From NCBI GenBank assembly GCA_902567145.1, contig CACFLM010000018.1, positions 1 to 14,593 on the forward strand: a stretch of 14,593 nt of DNA, written 5' to 3'. How positions within the stretch are numbered: the first letter of the stretch is position 1; every line of letters begins with the position of its first letter. Under the pieces are notes generated by a model. The model was not told the DNA's origin, searched no databases, and saw only the letters and a program-made list of their open reading frames with translations. Both the position numbers and the translations under genes were made by a program. This document shows positions 5,368-14,188 of the stretch, piece after piece. This stretch comes from an uncultured Alphaproteobacteria bacterium. Its GTDB lineage: Bacteria; Pseudomonadota; Alphaproteobacteria; TMED127.

Positions 5368-6961
5368 TAAAAACATTCAAAATTCTCCGATGCGTTTCAT
5401 CAATAGAGAGTTATCTTGGTTGAGTTTCAATGATAGAGTTTTGAGCGAATCAGAAAACCTTCGGAATCTGTTAATAGAGAGACTAAGATTTCTATCAATT
5501 TCAGGAAATAATTTAGATGAATTTCATATGGTAAGAGTTGCAGGACTTTACCGACTGATGAAACAGAAAGTTTCCATGAGAACTGATGACGGAAGAACAA
5601 CTAGGCAACAGTTTAATGACGTTACAAAATCTTTGAGGTCACTTTTAAAAAAACAACAAAATATTTGGAATAGCCTTAAAAAAGAATTAAGTAAAAAAAA
5701 AATAAAAGTTTTGGAAATACCAAAAGATTTCAAAAAAGAAGAAAAAAAAACAGTTGAAGTATTCAAAAAATCAATTCTGCCCTCTTTAACACCATTAGCA
5801 ATTGATGGTGCCCATCCATTTCCATTTCTTCCAAATCAAAGCATTACAATGGTGTGTGCTTTAATAAATAAAAAAGGGAAGCTATCCTATTCTCTAGTTA
5901 TTTTTCCACCAAAACTCCAAAGATTTTTCAAAGTTTCAAATCCCAATAATTTTGCTAAATCCGAGGATATTATAAAAAATAACATCAAAATTATCTTTCC
6001 AGATTTTAAGCTAAAAAGTTTTTCATTAATTAGAGTTATCAGAGACAGTGATATTGAATTTGAAGAAGAGGCTGAGGATTTAATTCTCTCATTCGAAACT
6101 GCTCTAAAAAAAAGAAGGAGAGGAACAGTTATTGGTTTATATATTCAAGGAAGAGTAGAAAAAAAATTACTTTCTTTTATTAAAAAATCGCTCAAAGTTA
6201 GTGAGGAAAGAATTTTTCGAGTAAATTCACTTTTGGATATTAATTCACTAAATGAGATTGTCGAGCACGCCGATCAAGATCTTAAATTTAAAAAAATAAA
6301 GCCAAGATTTCCGCAAAGAATCATAGATTATAATGGGAGTTGTTTTTCAGCAATTAAGAAAAAGGATATTATCGTTCACCATCCCTTTGAGAGTTTTGAT
6401 GTTGTTGTAAACTTTTTGGAACAAGCAGCAATAGATGATTTTGTTGTATCGATTAAACAAACACTTTATAGAACGAGCAAAAACTCGCCAATAATTAAAG
6501 CTTTAATTGATGCTTCTAATAATGGCAAGTCAGTAACAGCAATAGTGGAATTGAAAGCTCGTTTTGATGAAGAGAAAAATATCAAATGGGCGCGTGATTT
6601 AGAAAAAGCTGGTGTGCACATCGTATATGGATTTGTAAATCTCAAAACTCACGCTAAGATTTCTGTTGTAACAAGAAAGGAAAGTGATGAGCTTGTGTCG
6701 TATGTTCATTTTGGAACTGGAAATTATCACCCTATAACTGCAAAAACTTATACTGATTTATCTTTTTTTTCATGTAATAAAGATTTGGCAAATGACGCTT
6801 TAAAAGTTTTTAATTTTATAACTGGTTATACAAAGCCAGAAAAAATGAATGTGTTGACATATTCACCAAAATTTCTAAGGGAAAAATTGACCTCTCTTAT
6901 CAACAATGAAATTACAAATAAAAAAAAAGAATCTACCTGCTCAAATATGGATCAAAGTTAA
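5351..6961 (+). CDS. ppk: Polyphosphate kinase, N-terminal three quarters (frame broken near its 3' end)
   Basis: This 536-codon frame carries most of Ppk1, which polymerises the gamma-phosphate of ATP into polyphosphate. Visible are [16 protein letters not shown] (18-33) and [10 protein letters not shown] (53-62) of the N and head domains, and the first catalytic domain with LKTHAKI, whose His434 matches the autophosphorylated His435 of the E. coli enzyme. Similarity ends at [14 protein letters not shown] (about residue 526). The last ten residues are out of frame and stop at 6961, while the true continuation is one frame over from about 6927. The repaired gene, 5351-7445, would be about 697 residues, normal for Ppk1. 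The start has AGGAAAG seven bases upstream and lies inside the end of arsJ, so it is part of the Pho-box operon. Alone, this fragment lacks the second catalytic domain. Confidence 0.85.
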   Translation: MNKKFNKNIQNSPMRFINRELSWLSFNDRVLSESENLRNLLIERLRFLSISGNNLDEFHMVRVAGLYRLMKQKVSMRTDDGRTTRQQFNDVTKSLRSLLKKQQNIWNSLKKELSKKKIKVLEIPKDFKKEEKKTVEVFKKSILPSLTPLAIDGAHPFPFLPNQSITMVCALINKKGKLSYSLVIFPPKLQRFFKVSNPNNFAKSEDIIKNNIKIIFPDFKLKSFSLIRVIRDSDIEFEEEAEDLILSFETALKKRRRGTVIGLYIQGRVEKKLLSFIKKSLKVSEERIFRVNSLLDINSLNEIVEHADQDLKFKKIKPRFPQRIIDYNGSCFSAIKKKDIIVHHPFESFDVVVNFLEQAAIDDFVVSIKQTLYRTSKNSPIIKALIDASNNGKSVTAIVELKARFDEEKNIKWARDLEKAGVHIVYGFVNLKTHAKISVVTRKESDELVSYVHFGTGNYHPITAKTYTDLSFFSCNKDLANDALKVFNFITGYTKPEKMNVLTYSPKFLREKLTSLINNEITNKKKESTCSNMDQS

Positions 6962-7445
6962 TTCATTAATTGATAGTAATATCATTGATCAATTATATTT
7001 TGCTTCACAGAATGGAGTTAAAATAAAACTAATAGTAAGAGGTATATGCGGACTAAGGCCAGGAATTCCTGGTTTTTCTGAGAATATTGAGGTAAAAAGT
7101 ATTATAGGAAGGTTTTTGGAGCACAGCAGAATTTTTTGTTTTGCCAACGGGAATAAAATGCCAAATGAAAAAAATTTCGTTTTTATTTCTTCAGCTGACC
7201 TTATGACAAGAAATCTTGATAGAAGGGTAGAAGCTTTTATTCCCATAGCCAACGAAACTGTTCAAAAACAAATTCTGAATCAAATAATGATTGCATACTT
7301 AAAAGATAAAAAAAATAGTTGGAAATTAAAATCTAACGGGTCTTACGAACGCATTGCTTCAAAATCAGTTGGTTTTTCTGCACATAAGTATTTTATAGAC
7401 AATCCATCTTTATCTGGCAGAGGATCAAAATTTAAAAAAAAATGA
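6906..7445 (+). CDS. ppk: Polyphosphate kinase, C-terminal domain in the shifted frame
   Basis: This frame continues Ppk1 from about base 6927. It reads [15 protein letters not shown], then [20 protein letters not shown], then [10 protein letters not shown] with the second catalytic histidine at 7122-7124, which would be residue 591 of the repaired protein (His592 in E. coli). [14 protein letters not shown] follows. The ATG at 6906 lies in the overlap and is not a natural start. The residues it would add upstream of NLPAQ (MKLQIKKK) arise from reading the preceding codons out of frame, so I regard this as a fragment needing a frame change, not a separate gene. It ends in KKK-stop and overlaps the ATG of ppx by four bases. 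The domain is intact and carries no further lesion, which argues for recent damage, a sequencing error, or expression by slippage. Confidence 0.8.
   Translation: MKLQIKKKNLPAQIWIKVNSLIDSNIIDQLYFASQNGVKIKLIVRGICGLRPGIPGFSENIEVKSIIGRFLEHSRIFCFANGNKMPNEKNFVFISSADLMTRNLDRRVEAFIPIANETVQKQILNQIMIAYLKDKKNSWKLKSNGSYERIASKSVGFSAHKYFIDNPSLSGRGSKFKKK
6920..6928 (+). other. Run of nine A at the ppk frame junction
   Basis: The upstream frame reads AAT AAA AAA AAA GAA here, and the downstream frame resumes as AAG AAT CTA CCT. One A fewer (eight), or a +1 shift, joins the two into a full-length Ppk1. Such runs are prone both to sequencing error and to RNA polymerase slippage. Confidence 0.8.
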
Positions 7446-8896
7446 GTAATAAAAATAATCCAATTGCCATAATTGATATTGGCTCATCTTCAGTTAGGCT
7501 TGTCATTTTTGATGAGCAAAAGTTTTCAGCTAGTGTCATCTTTAATGAAAAAGTTACTTTAAATTTGGGAAAAGGAATATTCATGAAAAGAATAGATGAA
7601 TCAGAACTCCAAAATTTAATGAAGGTATTAAAAAGATTTTTTTATTTATGTAAAAATGTTAAAAAAAAAAATCTTCATATTTTTGGATCAGCTGCTTTGC
7701 GACTTGCAGAAAATCAAAATCTTATTGTAAAAAAACTAAGATCTGAGTTCGACCATGATATAAGAGTTTTAACGGAAGAAGAAGAGGGAGAGTTATCAGC
7801 AAAAGGTGTTTTTTTTTCACACCACGAAGTCGATGGAATTGTTGGCGATTTTGGCGGCGGTAGTCTTGAATTAACTGAAGTTAATACTTCGAAACAAATA
7901 AAATTTATTGAATCTTTAATTATAGGACATGTAGTCCTTAAAAAAATTGGAAATTTTGATGACAAAAAGGTATTTAATTATATTAAAGATTCCATACAAA
8001 AAGTAAAATTAAATAAATACTCAAATTTTTATGCAGTTGGAGGGTCCTTTAGAGCATTAGCAAAATTGCATATGCATATAAAAAGTGAAGATTTAAAAAT
8101 AATTCAAGATTATAAAGTTGATTCAGCTGAATTTTTGAATGAATTAAGAACAAGAATTTTTGTAAATAAAAATACAGTTGATGAAAAGTTTTTAAGCCAG
8201 TTATTCAAATCAAGAAAAAAATCGATCCCATACACCTTTAATGTTTTAGAAATGTTAGTTCAAAAGTTGTCGATAAAAAAAATCTTTTTTACTAACACTG
8301 GAGTTAGAGAAGGTGTTCTATATGATCTAGTTAAAGACAAAGGCGTGGATCCGTTTTTAAGCCAAATTAGAAAAATAGCTCGCGGAACAATTAAGAAAAG
8401 AAATGCCGAGAAATTATTCAGTTGGATTTTACCGTTTAATGATATTTTGAAAATGGATCAAAATCTTTTACTTTCAGCATGCTGGCTTACAAACATAGCG
8501 TCGGCTTTGCATCCAGAGCATAGAAGAATTTTTGCTCTTGAAAAAATCTTATACCATCAATTTTTTCACCTAGATAGGCAAAATAGAATTATGCTTGCTT
8601 TAATTCTTTACTTTAGATATTCAAACAATCTTAAGGAAAATTTTGCTTTGTCTTATTCAGAAAAGATTTCAAAAAAAAATCTCATTAAAGTTAAAATATT
8701 GGGACAACTTTTAAGAATGGCGCATCATATCACAGGCAGACTTAACTATAATAATTTGGATCATTGTAAATTAACAATTAATTCCATAAATAAGGTTAAT
8801 TTTAAAGCAAAAAAAACCTATCTGCTTTTCGGACAATCGTTTGAAAGGGGCATGAAAAATATTTCAGATGCCTTTGAATCATTAAAAAGTAATTAA
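7442..8896 (+). CDS. ppx: Exopolyphosphatase / Ppx-GppA family phosphatase
   Basis: A 484-aa Ppx/GppA protein of the actin/Hsp70 ATPase fold. The first phosphate-binding loop [12 protein letters not shown] is at residues 12-23, the acidic [13 protein letters not shown] near 111-123 holds the catalytic Glu region, and the second loop [10 protein letters not shown] is at 135-144. [12 protein letters not shown] follows, and [12 protein letters not shown] closes the phosphatase core. The C-terminal part (about 315-484), with [18 protein letters not shown] and LALILYFRY, is the helical domain found in longer family members. It should release phosphate from polyphosphate ends or hydrolyse pppGpp to ppGpp, and sequence alone does not separate these. 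Pairing with ppk favours polyphosphate. Its ATG overlaps the ppk stop (ATGA, 7442-7445). It is the last gene of the Pho-box operon, with a 142-base gap after it. Confidence 0.9.
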   Translation: MSNKNNPIAIIDIGSSSVRLVIFDEQKFSASVIFNEKVTLNLGKGIFMKRIDESELQNLMKVLKRFFYLCKNVKKKNLHIFGSAALRLAENQNLIVKKLRSEFDHDIRVLTEEEEGELSAKGVFFSHHEVDGIVGDFGGGSLELTEVNTSKQIKFIESLIIGHVVLKKIGNFDDKKVFNYIKDSIQKVKLNKYSNFYAVGGSFRALAKLHMHIKSEDLKIIQDYKVDSAEFLNELRTRIFVNKNTVDEKFLSQLFKSRKKSIPYTFNVLEMLVQKLSIKKIFFTNTGVREGVLYDLVKDKGVDPFLSQIRKIARGTIKKRNAEKLFSWILPFNDILKMDQNLLLSACWLTNIASALHPEHRRIFALEKILYHQFFHLDRQNRIMLALILYFRYSNNLKENFALSYSEKISKKNLIKVKILGQLLRMAHHITGRLNYNNLDHCKLTINSINKVNFKAKKTYLLFGQSFERGMKNISDAFESLKSN

Positions 8897-8924
8897 AAGG
8901 CACTTTCATTAAGGGTTTCAATTT

Positions 8925-8947
8925 ACTCTCACGCATTTCACTCTCAC
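8925..8947. repeat. Short direct repeat in the ppx-sixA gap
   Basis: ACTCTCAC occurs at 8925-8932 and again at 8940-8947, a 15-base period, within the 142-base gap 8897-9038. The copies do not match the Pho half-site seen elsewhere. I see no convincing hairpin terminator or Shine-Dalgarno sequence in this gap. Confidence 0.35.
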
Positions 8948-9038
8948 ACTTTTTTAAAATATGTTTATTAATTAAAATAAATCATGAATGACTTAATTTA
9001 CCTTTTAAATTTTTATCTAAATTGTTAATCTACACTTT

Positions 9039-9554
9039 ATGCTAAATTTATCATTAATTAGGCATGCTAAGTCAGATTGGAGTAATTTCGATGGAGACGA
9101 TATGTCAAGACCTATTTCGATGAAGGGTAAAAAAAAAACCGAAAAAATACTAAAATTTTTAGAGAAAAAAGAAAAAAAAATAGTGTTTAAAGAAATTTTT
9201 TGTTCTCCATCGAGGAGAACCAAAGAAACATTAAAGCTATTATTAGAAAAAGTTTCCAATGATCCGAAGATCTATTATTTAGAGGACTTATATCATTCAT
9301 CAGGAATAAATATATTTGATACGGTTATGTTACACGCAAAACTAAACAGAGTTTTGGTAGTATCACATGAACCCTTAATTTCCAGTTCAATTGAGAATTT
9401 TTTTAGTGGAAGCAACAATAAATATTATCTAAATGCTATTGAAGAATATACAACTTCTGCTTTTTTTAATGTAAGCTTCAAGTGTAAAGAATGGTTTGAG
9501 ATTAATAAATCAGTATCAAAAATAAATTTTTATACAAAACCTAAAGATTTGTGA
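9039..9554 (+). CDS. sixA: SixA-like phosphohistidine phosphatase (histidine phosphatase superfamily)
   Basis: A 171-aa cytoplasmic protein with the RHG signature LIRHAKSDW (residues 6-14). H9 is the nucleophile and R8 its partner. The SixA-style DMSRPISMKG (21-30), CSPSRRTKETL (55-65) with the second arginine, and VVSHEP (107-112) with the second catalytic histidine follow. The family removes phosphate from phosphohistidines, and SixA acts on histidine-phosphotransfer domains or the nitrogen PTS. The target here is unknown. It stands between the ppx operon and the pst operon, with 142 and 122 base gaps. No Shine-Dalgarno sequence precedes the ATG and no Pho half-sites are seen upstream, so it may be constitutive or leaderless. 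A small-molecule phosphatase role is an alternative. Confidence 0.85.
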   Translation: MLNLSLIRHAKSDWSNFDGDDMSRPISMKGKKKTEKILKFLEKKEKKIVFKEIFCSPSRRTKETLKLLLEKVSNDPKIYYLEDLYHSSGINIFDTVMLHAKLNRVLVVSHEPLISSSIENFFSGSNNKYYLNAIEEYTTSAFFNVSFKCKEWFEINKSVSKINFYTKPKDL

Positions 9555-9587
9555 ACCTTAAATGAGTAAAAAGTAATAAAAGTACAT

Positions 9588-9626
9588 TGTCATAAAAATG
9601 TAACATAAATGTCATATTTCTATACA
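9588..9626 (+). promoter_or_regulatory. Triple-half-site Pho box and promoter of the pst operon
   Basis: Three direct half-sites start at 9588 (TGTCATA), 9599 (TGTAACA) and 9610 (TGTCATA), each exactly 11 bases apart with A/T-only linkers. A -10-like TATACA follows at 9621-9626, giving a leader of roughly 40-45 bases before pstS, which has a GAGAGGAAAT ribosome site. This is the strongest PhoB target in the window. Confidence 0.88.
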
Positions 9627-9676
9627 CTTAATTGCTTATTGTTTGCTTTTAACCTTTAACTATAAAGAGAGGAAAT

Positions 9677-10723
9677 ATGAAAAAATCTTCACTTGCTATT
9701 GTTGCTTTGGCATTTGCTTTTAGCACTGAATCAATAGCACGCGACCAAATAAAAATTGTTGGTTCTTCCACAGTTTATCCTTTTGCTACGGTAGTGGCAG
9801 AAAGATTCGGGAAAACAAGCGGTTTTAAAACTCCTGTAATTGAATCTACAGGTTCAGGTGGAGGTCTTAAGCTTTTCTGCAAAGGCCTAGGAACCGAACA
9901 TCCAGACATTACTAATGCTTCTAGAAGAATAAAATCCAAGGAAGTAAAAAAATGCTCAGAAAATGGCGTAACTGATATTACCGAAATAAAAGTCGGCTTT
10001 GATGGAATTGCCATGGCTAACGCTAAATCTGGTCCTATGCTGGAATTATCATTAAAGGATATTTATCTTGCTCTGGCTAAAGACGTTCCTGCGGATCCCG
10101 AAGGAAATACTGTAAAACCTAACCCTTACAAAATGTGGAACGAAGTAAACCCAGCATTACCAGCTGCGCCTATTGTTGTAATTGGGCCACCTCCGACTTC
10201 TGGGACACGTGATGCTTTCAATGAATTAGCTATTGAAAGAGGTTGCAAAAAATTTCCTGGAAGAAAAGCACTGAAGAAAAAAGACAAAAAACTTTATAAA
10301 AGTCAATGCCGAAGTGTCAGAGAAGATGGTCCCTATGTTGAAGCTGGAGAAAACGACAACTTAATTATCGAAAAGTTGGTTGCTGACCCTGGCGCATTGG
10401 GAGTCTTTGGTTATTCTTTTCTTGATCAAAATCGAGATAAGGTCAAAGCGGCAAAAGTTGATGGTGTTTTTCCAGAGTTTGAGGCTATCTCATCTGGTAA
10501 ATATCCAGTCTCAAGATCATTGTTTTTCTACATAAAAAATGCTCATGCATCGGTTATTCCAGGAATAAAAGAATATGTAAGAGAATTTACCTCTTCAAAA
10601 GCAATTGGTTCTGACGGTTATTTAGTATCAAAGGGCCTTATTCCACTTGGTGAAAGCGAGAGAGCTCAATTTGAAAAAGATGGTAAAACTCTTGCTAAAT
10701 TTGATGCTAAGGTCTTGAAGTAG
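9677..10723 (+). CDS. pstS: PstS, periplasmic phosphate-binding protein
   Basis: A 348-aa periplasmic receptor that delivers phosphate to the PstCAB transporter. It has a typical signal peptide (KK, hydrophobic core, probable cleavage after STESIA, residue 21). Phosphate-contacting loops are GSSTVYPF (29-36), STGSGGG (57-63), ASRR (81-84), GFDGIA and TSGTRD (174-179), all in PstS order. Two cysteine pairs (C68 and C93, and C in RGCKKF with C in SQCRSV) could form periplasmic disulfides. It resembles the alphaproteobacterial form rather than the E. coli one. It has a good ribosome site (GAGAGGAAAT) and is the first gene behind the three-half-site Pho box, as expected for a binding protein made in excess. 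It is followed 26 bases later by pstC. Confidence 0.96.
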   Translation: MKKSSLAIVALAFAFSTESIARDQIKIVGSSTVYPFATVVAERFGKTSGFKTPVIESTGSGGGLKLFCKGLGTEHPDITNASRRIKSKEVKKCSENGVTDITEIKVGFDGIAMANAKSGPMLELSLKDIYLALAKDVPADPEGNTVKPNPYKMWNEVNPALPAAPIVVIGPPPTSGTRDAFNELAIERGCKKFPGRKALKKKDKKLYKSQCRSVREDGPYVEAGENDNLIIEKLVADPGALGVFGYSFLDQNRDKVKAAKVDGVFPEFEAISSGKYPVSRSLFFYIKNAHASVIPGIKEYVREFTSSKAIGSDGYLVSKGLIPLGESERAQFEKDGKTLAKFDAKVLK

Positions 10724-10739
10724 AAGAAGGAATTCTTTA

Positions 10740-10835
10740 ATGTTACGTTATGGGTTTTTGGTCCTTTTTCTTTATTTTAGTAGTGTTGGGGCTATCAGTT
10801 CACTGGTATGCAACCAACAAAGCCTTAAAACTTAA
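10740..10835 (+). CDS. Possible 31-aa ORF overlapping the pstC start
   Basis: ATG at 10740 lies eight bases after GAAGGAA (10725-10731) and opens a 31-codon hydrophobic reading frame (starts MLRYGFLVLF) ending at TAA 10835, inside pstC in another frame. The pstC ATG (10750) is 18 bases from that ribosome site, an unusually long distance, and a stop at 10738-10740 excludes an earlier pstC start. It may modulate pstC translation or be chance. There is no similarity evidence. Confidence 0.2.
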   Translation: MLRYGFLVLFLYFSSVGAISSLVCNQQSLKT

Positions 10836-12135
10836 TGCTAAATTAGAAAAAGGATCAAAACTTCCCTCTCTGCCATCTTACTACGGAACATATTCACTCC
10901 TATTAATTATTTTCCCAACATCATCATTGCTTCTGCTCTGGTTAGTTGGTAAACCCTTTATTCTGGAATACATTTTATTACAAAACATCCCGGAGCAATT
11001 ATCAGCAAACTTCGATGGAGCCCCCTCAATGCTAGTTGATAGCATAAAAGCAGTCGATCTCGAGAGAATTTTCCCAGGAACAAATCCTTTGATAGTGGAA
11101 AGCGCGACATATTTTAAAGACCTAAATAATTACTCAAACTCTTTTGCATATTTTTCTATTTTAATTGTTGCTTTTCTCTCTAGCTATTTTTCATTAAAAA
11201 AGATTTCAACCACATTTAAGGCAAGACAGGCAGTAGAAAAATCAAATATAAATCTATTAATATTCTCTTCGACAATCGCAATAATTACAACTATAGGAAT
11301 TATTTTTTCTCTGATTTTTGAAGCTTTAAGATTTTTTGATGAAATACCTTTTTTTGATTTCTTATTTGGTCTATCTTGGAGCCCTCAAACAGCAATTAGA
11401 GAAGGACAAATTGCAAGTCAAGGTGTTTTTGGAGCAATCCCGATTTTTTCAGGAACACTTTTGATCACCCTGATAGCAATGTCTGTGGCAATTCCAGTTG
11501 GTTTGCTTTCTGCTGTATATTTATCAGAATATGCAACTCCCAAAGTTCGACAAACCTTTAAACCAATCTTAGAAATACTAGCAGGCGTACCTACTGTAGT
11601 GTATGGATTTTTTGCAGCTATTACAGTTGGTCCTTTTTTTAAAGATTTAGCAAACTATAGTGGATTTAATATTGCCTCTGAAAGTGCAATAGCCGCTGGT
11701 GGTGTTATGGGAATAATGATTATTCCTTTTATTTCATCTTTATCAGATGATGTTATCAGTGCCGTGCCAAAGTCCTTACGTGATGCATCTTATGCTATGG
11801 GAGCAACAAAATCAGAAACAGTTAAAAAAATAATACTTCCAGCTGCTTTGCCTGGTATAATTGGAGCAATTCTTCTCGCAGTTTCTCGTGCTATAGGCGA
11901 AACTATGATAGTTGTTATGGCTGCAGGAATTGCAGCAAACTTAACAGCTAATCCTTTTGAAGCTGTAACAACTGTCACAGTACAAATAGTTACACTCTTA
12001 ATTGGCGACCAAGAGTTTGATAGTGCAAAAACACTTGCTGCTTTTGCCCTAGGAATCACACTTTTTGTTGCAACCCTTTTTTTAAATTTATTGGCACTCA
12101 AAATTGTAAGTAAATACAGGGAAAGATATGAATAA
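10750..12135 (+). CDS. pstC: PstC, phosphate ABC transporter permease (long form)
   Basis: A 461-aa inner-membrane permease that forms the phosphate channel with PstA. It is longer than the E. coli protein (about 320 aa) because of the N-terminal extension of the alphaproteobacterial type: a first helix (residues 1-17), the LPSLPSYYGTYSLLL segment, two further helices, and a loop around 80-130. The canonical permease domain begins near residue 225 (GVFGAIPIFSGTLLITLIAMSVAIPVG, first part). It includes the EILAGVPTVVYGFFA helix and the ATPase-contact EAA loop VPKSLRDASYAMGATKSETV (about 338-357), followed by ILPAALPGIIGAILLAVSRAIGE (second half). The start at 10750 is forced by a stop just upstream. 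It overlaps pstA by eight bases, so it is in the pst operon. Confidence 0.94.
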   Translation: MGFWSFFFILVVLGLSVHWYATNKALKLNAKLEKGSKLPSLPSYYGTYSLLLIIFPTSSLLLLWLVGKPFILEYILLQNIPEQLSANFDGAPSMLVDSIKAVDLERIFPGTNPLIVESATYFKDLNNYSNSFAYFSILIVAFLSSYFSLKKISTTFKARQAVEKSNINLLIFSSTIAIITTIGIIFSLIFEALRFFDEIPFFDFLFGLSWSPQTAIREGQIASQGVFGAIPIFSGTLLITLIAMSVAIPVGLLSAVYLSEYATPKVRQTFKPILEILAGVPTVVYGFFAAITVGPFFKDLANYSGFNIASESAIAAGGVMGIMIIPFISSLSDDVISAVPKSLRDASYAMGATKSETVKKIILPAALPGIIGAILLAVSRAIGETMIVVMAAGIAANLTANPFEAVTTVTVQIVTLLIGDQEFDSAKTLAAFALGITLFVATLFLNLLALKIVSKYRERYE

Positions 12136-13402
12136 CCTAAAAAAAATAGAATATTCTCTAAAAAAAAGAAAAAGACAAGAATCACGATTCAAGATTTATG
12201 GTTTGCTAGGTATAACAACTGCAGTCACATTTTTATGTATTATTCTTAGTTCAATTTTTATGGAGGGGAAAAAAGCTTTTTTAAGTACTTATATAAAATT
12301 AGAAGTATATTTTGATCCTGATATAATTTACACAGACAATGACCAAAAAGAAGAAGATATAAAATTCGCAAATTTTCAAAAAATAATCAAAAACTCTTTA
12401 AATAGTTTTTTTCCAGAAATTTCTGACAAGGGCGAATTACGCAAATTAAGTAACTTTATCTCTAGTTCAGAGGAAGAAAACCTTATGAGACTTGTTCTAG
12501 AAAACAAACAACTAATAGGCCAGAAAGTCACCTTATGGTTATTAGCCTCCTCAAAAATTGATGTTATAAATAAAAATCCAGACATGGAGTTGATAGCAGA
12601 AGAAGATAGATTGATTTCTAACCTCGAATTGAATTGGCTGAATGAAATAAGATCAGCAAATAATATTGAAAGTAATTTTAATAAAAACTTTTTTGTAAAG
12701 GCAGATTCAACAGAACCGGAACAAGCAGGAATCTGGGGCTCGCTTGTAGGCTCATTCTTTACATTATTTGTAACATTAATTCTATCATTTCCAATTGCCG
12801 TTGCCGCAGGAGTCTTTCTTGAGGAGCTTGCACCAAAAAATAAATTTACAGATTTTATTGAGGTTAATATTAATAACTTAGCAGCCGTACCCTCTATAAT
12901 ATTTGGATTATTAGGTTTAGCAATTTTTCTCAATGTCATGCATTTACCGAGATCTGCCCCCATCGTTGGCGGAATGGTTTTAGCTCTTATGACTCTTCCA
13001 ACAATTATTATTGCCACCAGAGCTTCATTAAAGGCTGTACCACCGTCAATTAGAGAAGCTGCAATTGGTTTAGGTGCAACGAAGTTTCAGACAGTTACTC
13101 ATCATGTACTTCCACTTTCTTTGCCAGGTATTCTGACAGGAACCATCATTGGAATGTCTCAAGCACTTGGAGAGTCCGCACCATTATTAATGATAGGAAT
13201 GGTTGCGTTTATTGTTGATGTTCCAGGGTCATTTTTAGATTCCTCTACTGTTCTTCCAGTTCAAATTTATCTTTGGAAAAGTACTGCTGCTAGAGGTTTT
13301 GTTGAGCTTACTGCGGCAGGGGTAATGGTTTTACTTTCTTTTCTTATTTTGATGAACGGATTGGCAGTATATATTAGACAAAAGTTTGAAAAAAAATGGT
13401 AA
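12128..13402 (+). CDS. pstA: PstA, phosphate ABC transporter permease (long form)
   Basis: A 424-aa partner of PstC. After a basic cytoplasmic start (KKIEYSLKKRKRQ) and one helix (about 24-45), an insertion of roughly 140 residues with many Glu, Asp and Asn precedes the permease domain. It lies on the periplasmic side and is absent from E. coli PstA (about 296 aa). The domain starts near residue 195 (GIWGSLVGSFFTLFV) and includes EELAPKNKFTDFIEVNINNL, AVPSIIFGLLGLAIF and the EAA loop VPPSIREAAIGLGATKFQTV, then LPLSLPGILTGTIIGMSQALGES. A ribosome site (AGGGAAAG) lies just before the ATG inside the end of pstC. The long insertion is a feature of alphaproteobacterial PstA. Confidence 0.94.
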   Translation: MNNLKKIEYSLKKRKRQESRFKIYGLLGITTAVTFLCIILSSIFMEGKKAFLSTYIKLEVYFDPDIIYTDNDQKEEDIKFANFQKIIKNSLNSFFPEISDKGELRKLSNFISSSEEENLMRLVLENKQLIGQKVTLWLLASSKIDVINKNPDMELIAEEDRLISNLELNWLNEIRSANNIESNFNKNFFVKADSTEPEQAGIWGSLVGSFFTLFVTLILSFPIAVAAGVFLEELAPKNKFTDFIEVNINNLAAVPSIIFGLLGLAIFLNVMHLPRSAPIVGGMVLALMTLPTIIIATRASLKAVPPSIREAAIGLGATKFQTVTHHVLPLSLPGILTGTIIGMSQALGESAPLLMIGMVAFIVDVPGSFLDSSTVLPVQIYLWKSTAARGFVELTAAGVMVLLSFLILMNGLAVYIRQKFEKKW

Positions 13403-13420
13403 AATATTAAGAGAGGTTTT

Positions 13421-14185
13421 ATGACAGAAAAAATTAAAATAAAAAGTAAAAATGTTAATGTTTACTATGGCCAGAAGAAAGCACTTGATAAAATCAATCT
13501 TGAAATTCCTACAAATAAGGTCACAGCCTTAATAGGTCCAAGTGGTTGTGGAAAATCTACTTTTCTTAGATGTATAAATCGTATGAATGATACGATTGAT
13601 ATTTGTAGGATAGAAGGAAAAATTATTGTTGATGAAGAAGATATATATTCCACAGAAGTCGACCCGGTTTTACTTAGGGCAAAGATAGGAATGGTGTTCC
13701 AAAAACCTAATCCATTCCCTAAGTCAATTTTTGATAATGTTGCCTACGGACCAAAAATTCATGGAATTGTTAATAGCGATGATGAATTAGAGGAGCTAGT
13801 TATATATAGCTTAAAAAAAGCTGGTTTGTTTGAAGAGGTAAAAGATAGGCTAAATGATTCAGGAACCTCTTTATCGGGGGGACAACAACAAAGACTATGC
13901 ATAGCCAGAGCCATTGCAATTAGTCCACAAATCATTCTAATGGATGAACCTTGCTCAGCACTAGATCCAATAGCAACTGCTGTAATTGAAGAACTTATTG
14001 ATGAGTTAGTTAAAAACTTTACTATTGTAATAGTTACTCACTCTATGCAGCAAGCTGCAAGAGTTTCACAGCAAACTGCTTTTTTTCATATGGGTAATTT
14101 AATCGAGGTAGGGCGCACAGATCAAATTTTTTCAACACCAAGCCAAAAAAAAACTCAAGATTATATAACAGGAAAAATAGGTTAA
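13421..14185 (+). CDS. pstB: PstB, phosphate ABC transporter ATPase
   Basis: A 254-aa cytoplasmic ATPase that powers PstCA and passes the phosphate signal to PhoU and PhoR. All motifs are intact: Walker [10 protein letters not shown] (39-47), the PstB-specific CINRMND (51-57), Q-loop FQKPNPFP (93-100), signature LSGGQQQR (151-158), Walker B IILMDEP (171-177), D-loop SALDP and H-loop TH (206-207). The length is standard for PstB. A GAGAGG ribosome site lies just before the ATG, 18 bases after pstA. phoU follows after only three bases, so both are translated together. Confidence 0.97.
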   Translation: MTEKIKIKSKNVNVYYGQKKALDKINLEIPTNKVTALIGPSGCGKSTFLRCINRMNDTIDICRIEGKIIVDEEDIYSTEVDPVLLRAKIGMVFQKPNPFPKSIFDNVAYGPKIHGIVNSDDELEELVIYSLKKAGLFEEVKDRLNDSGTSLSGGQQQRLCIARAIAISPQIILMDEPCSALDPIATAVIEELIDELVKNFTIVIVTHSMQQAARVSQQTAFFHMGNLIEVGRTDQIFSTPSQKKTQDYITGKIG

Positions 14186-14188
14186 AAA

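Noticed and set aside
6906..7445. Second ppk frame as an independent gene
   Set aside because: Its ATG lies in the overlap, there is no ribosome site, and its sequence is exactly the missing end of Ppk1.
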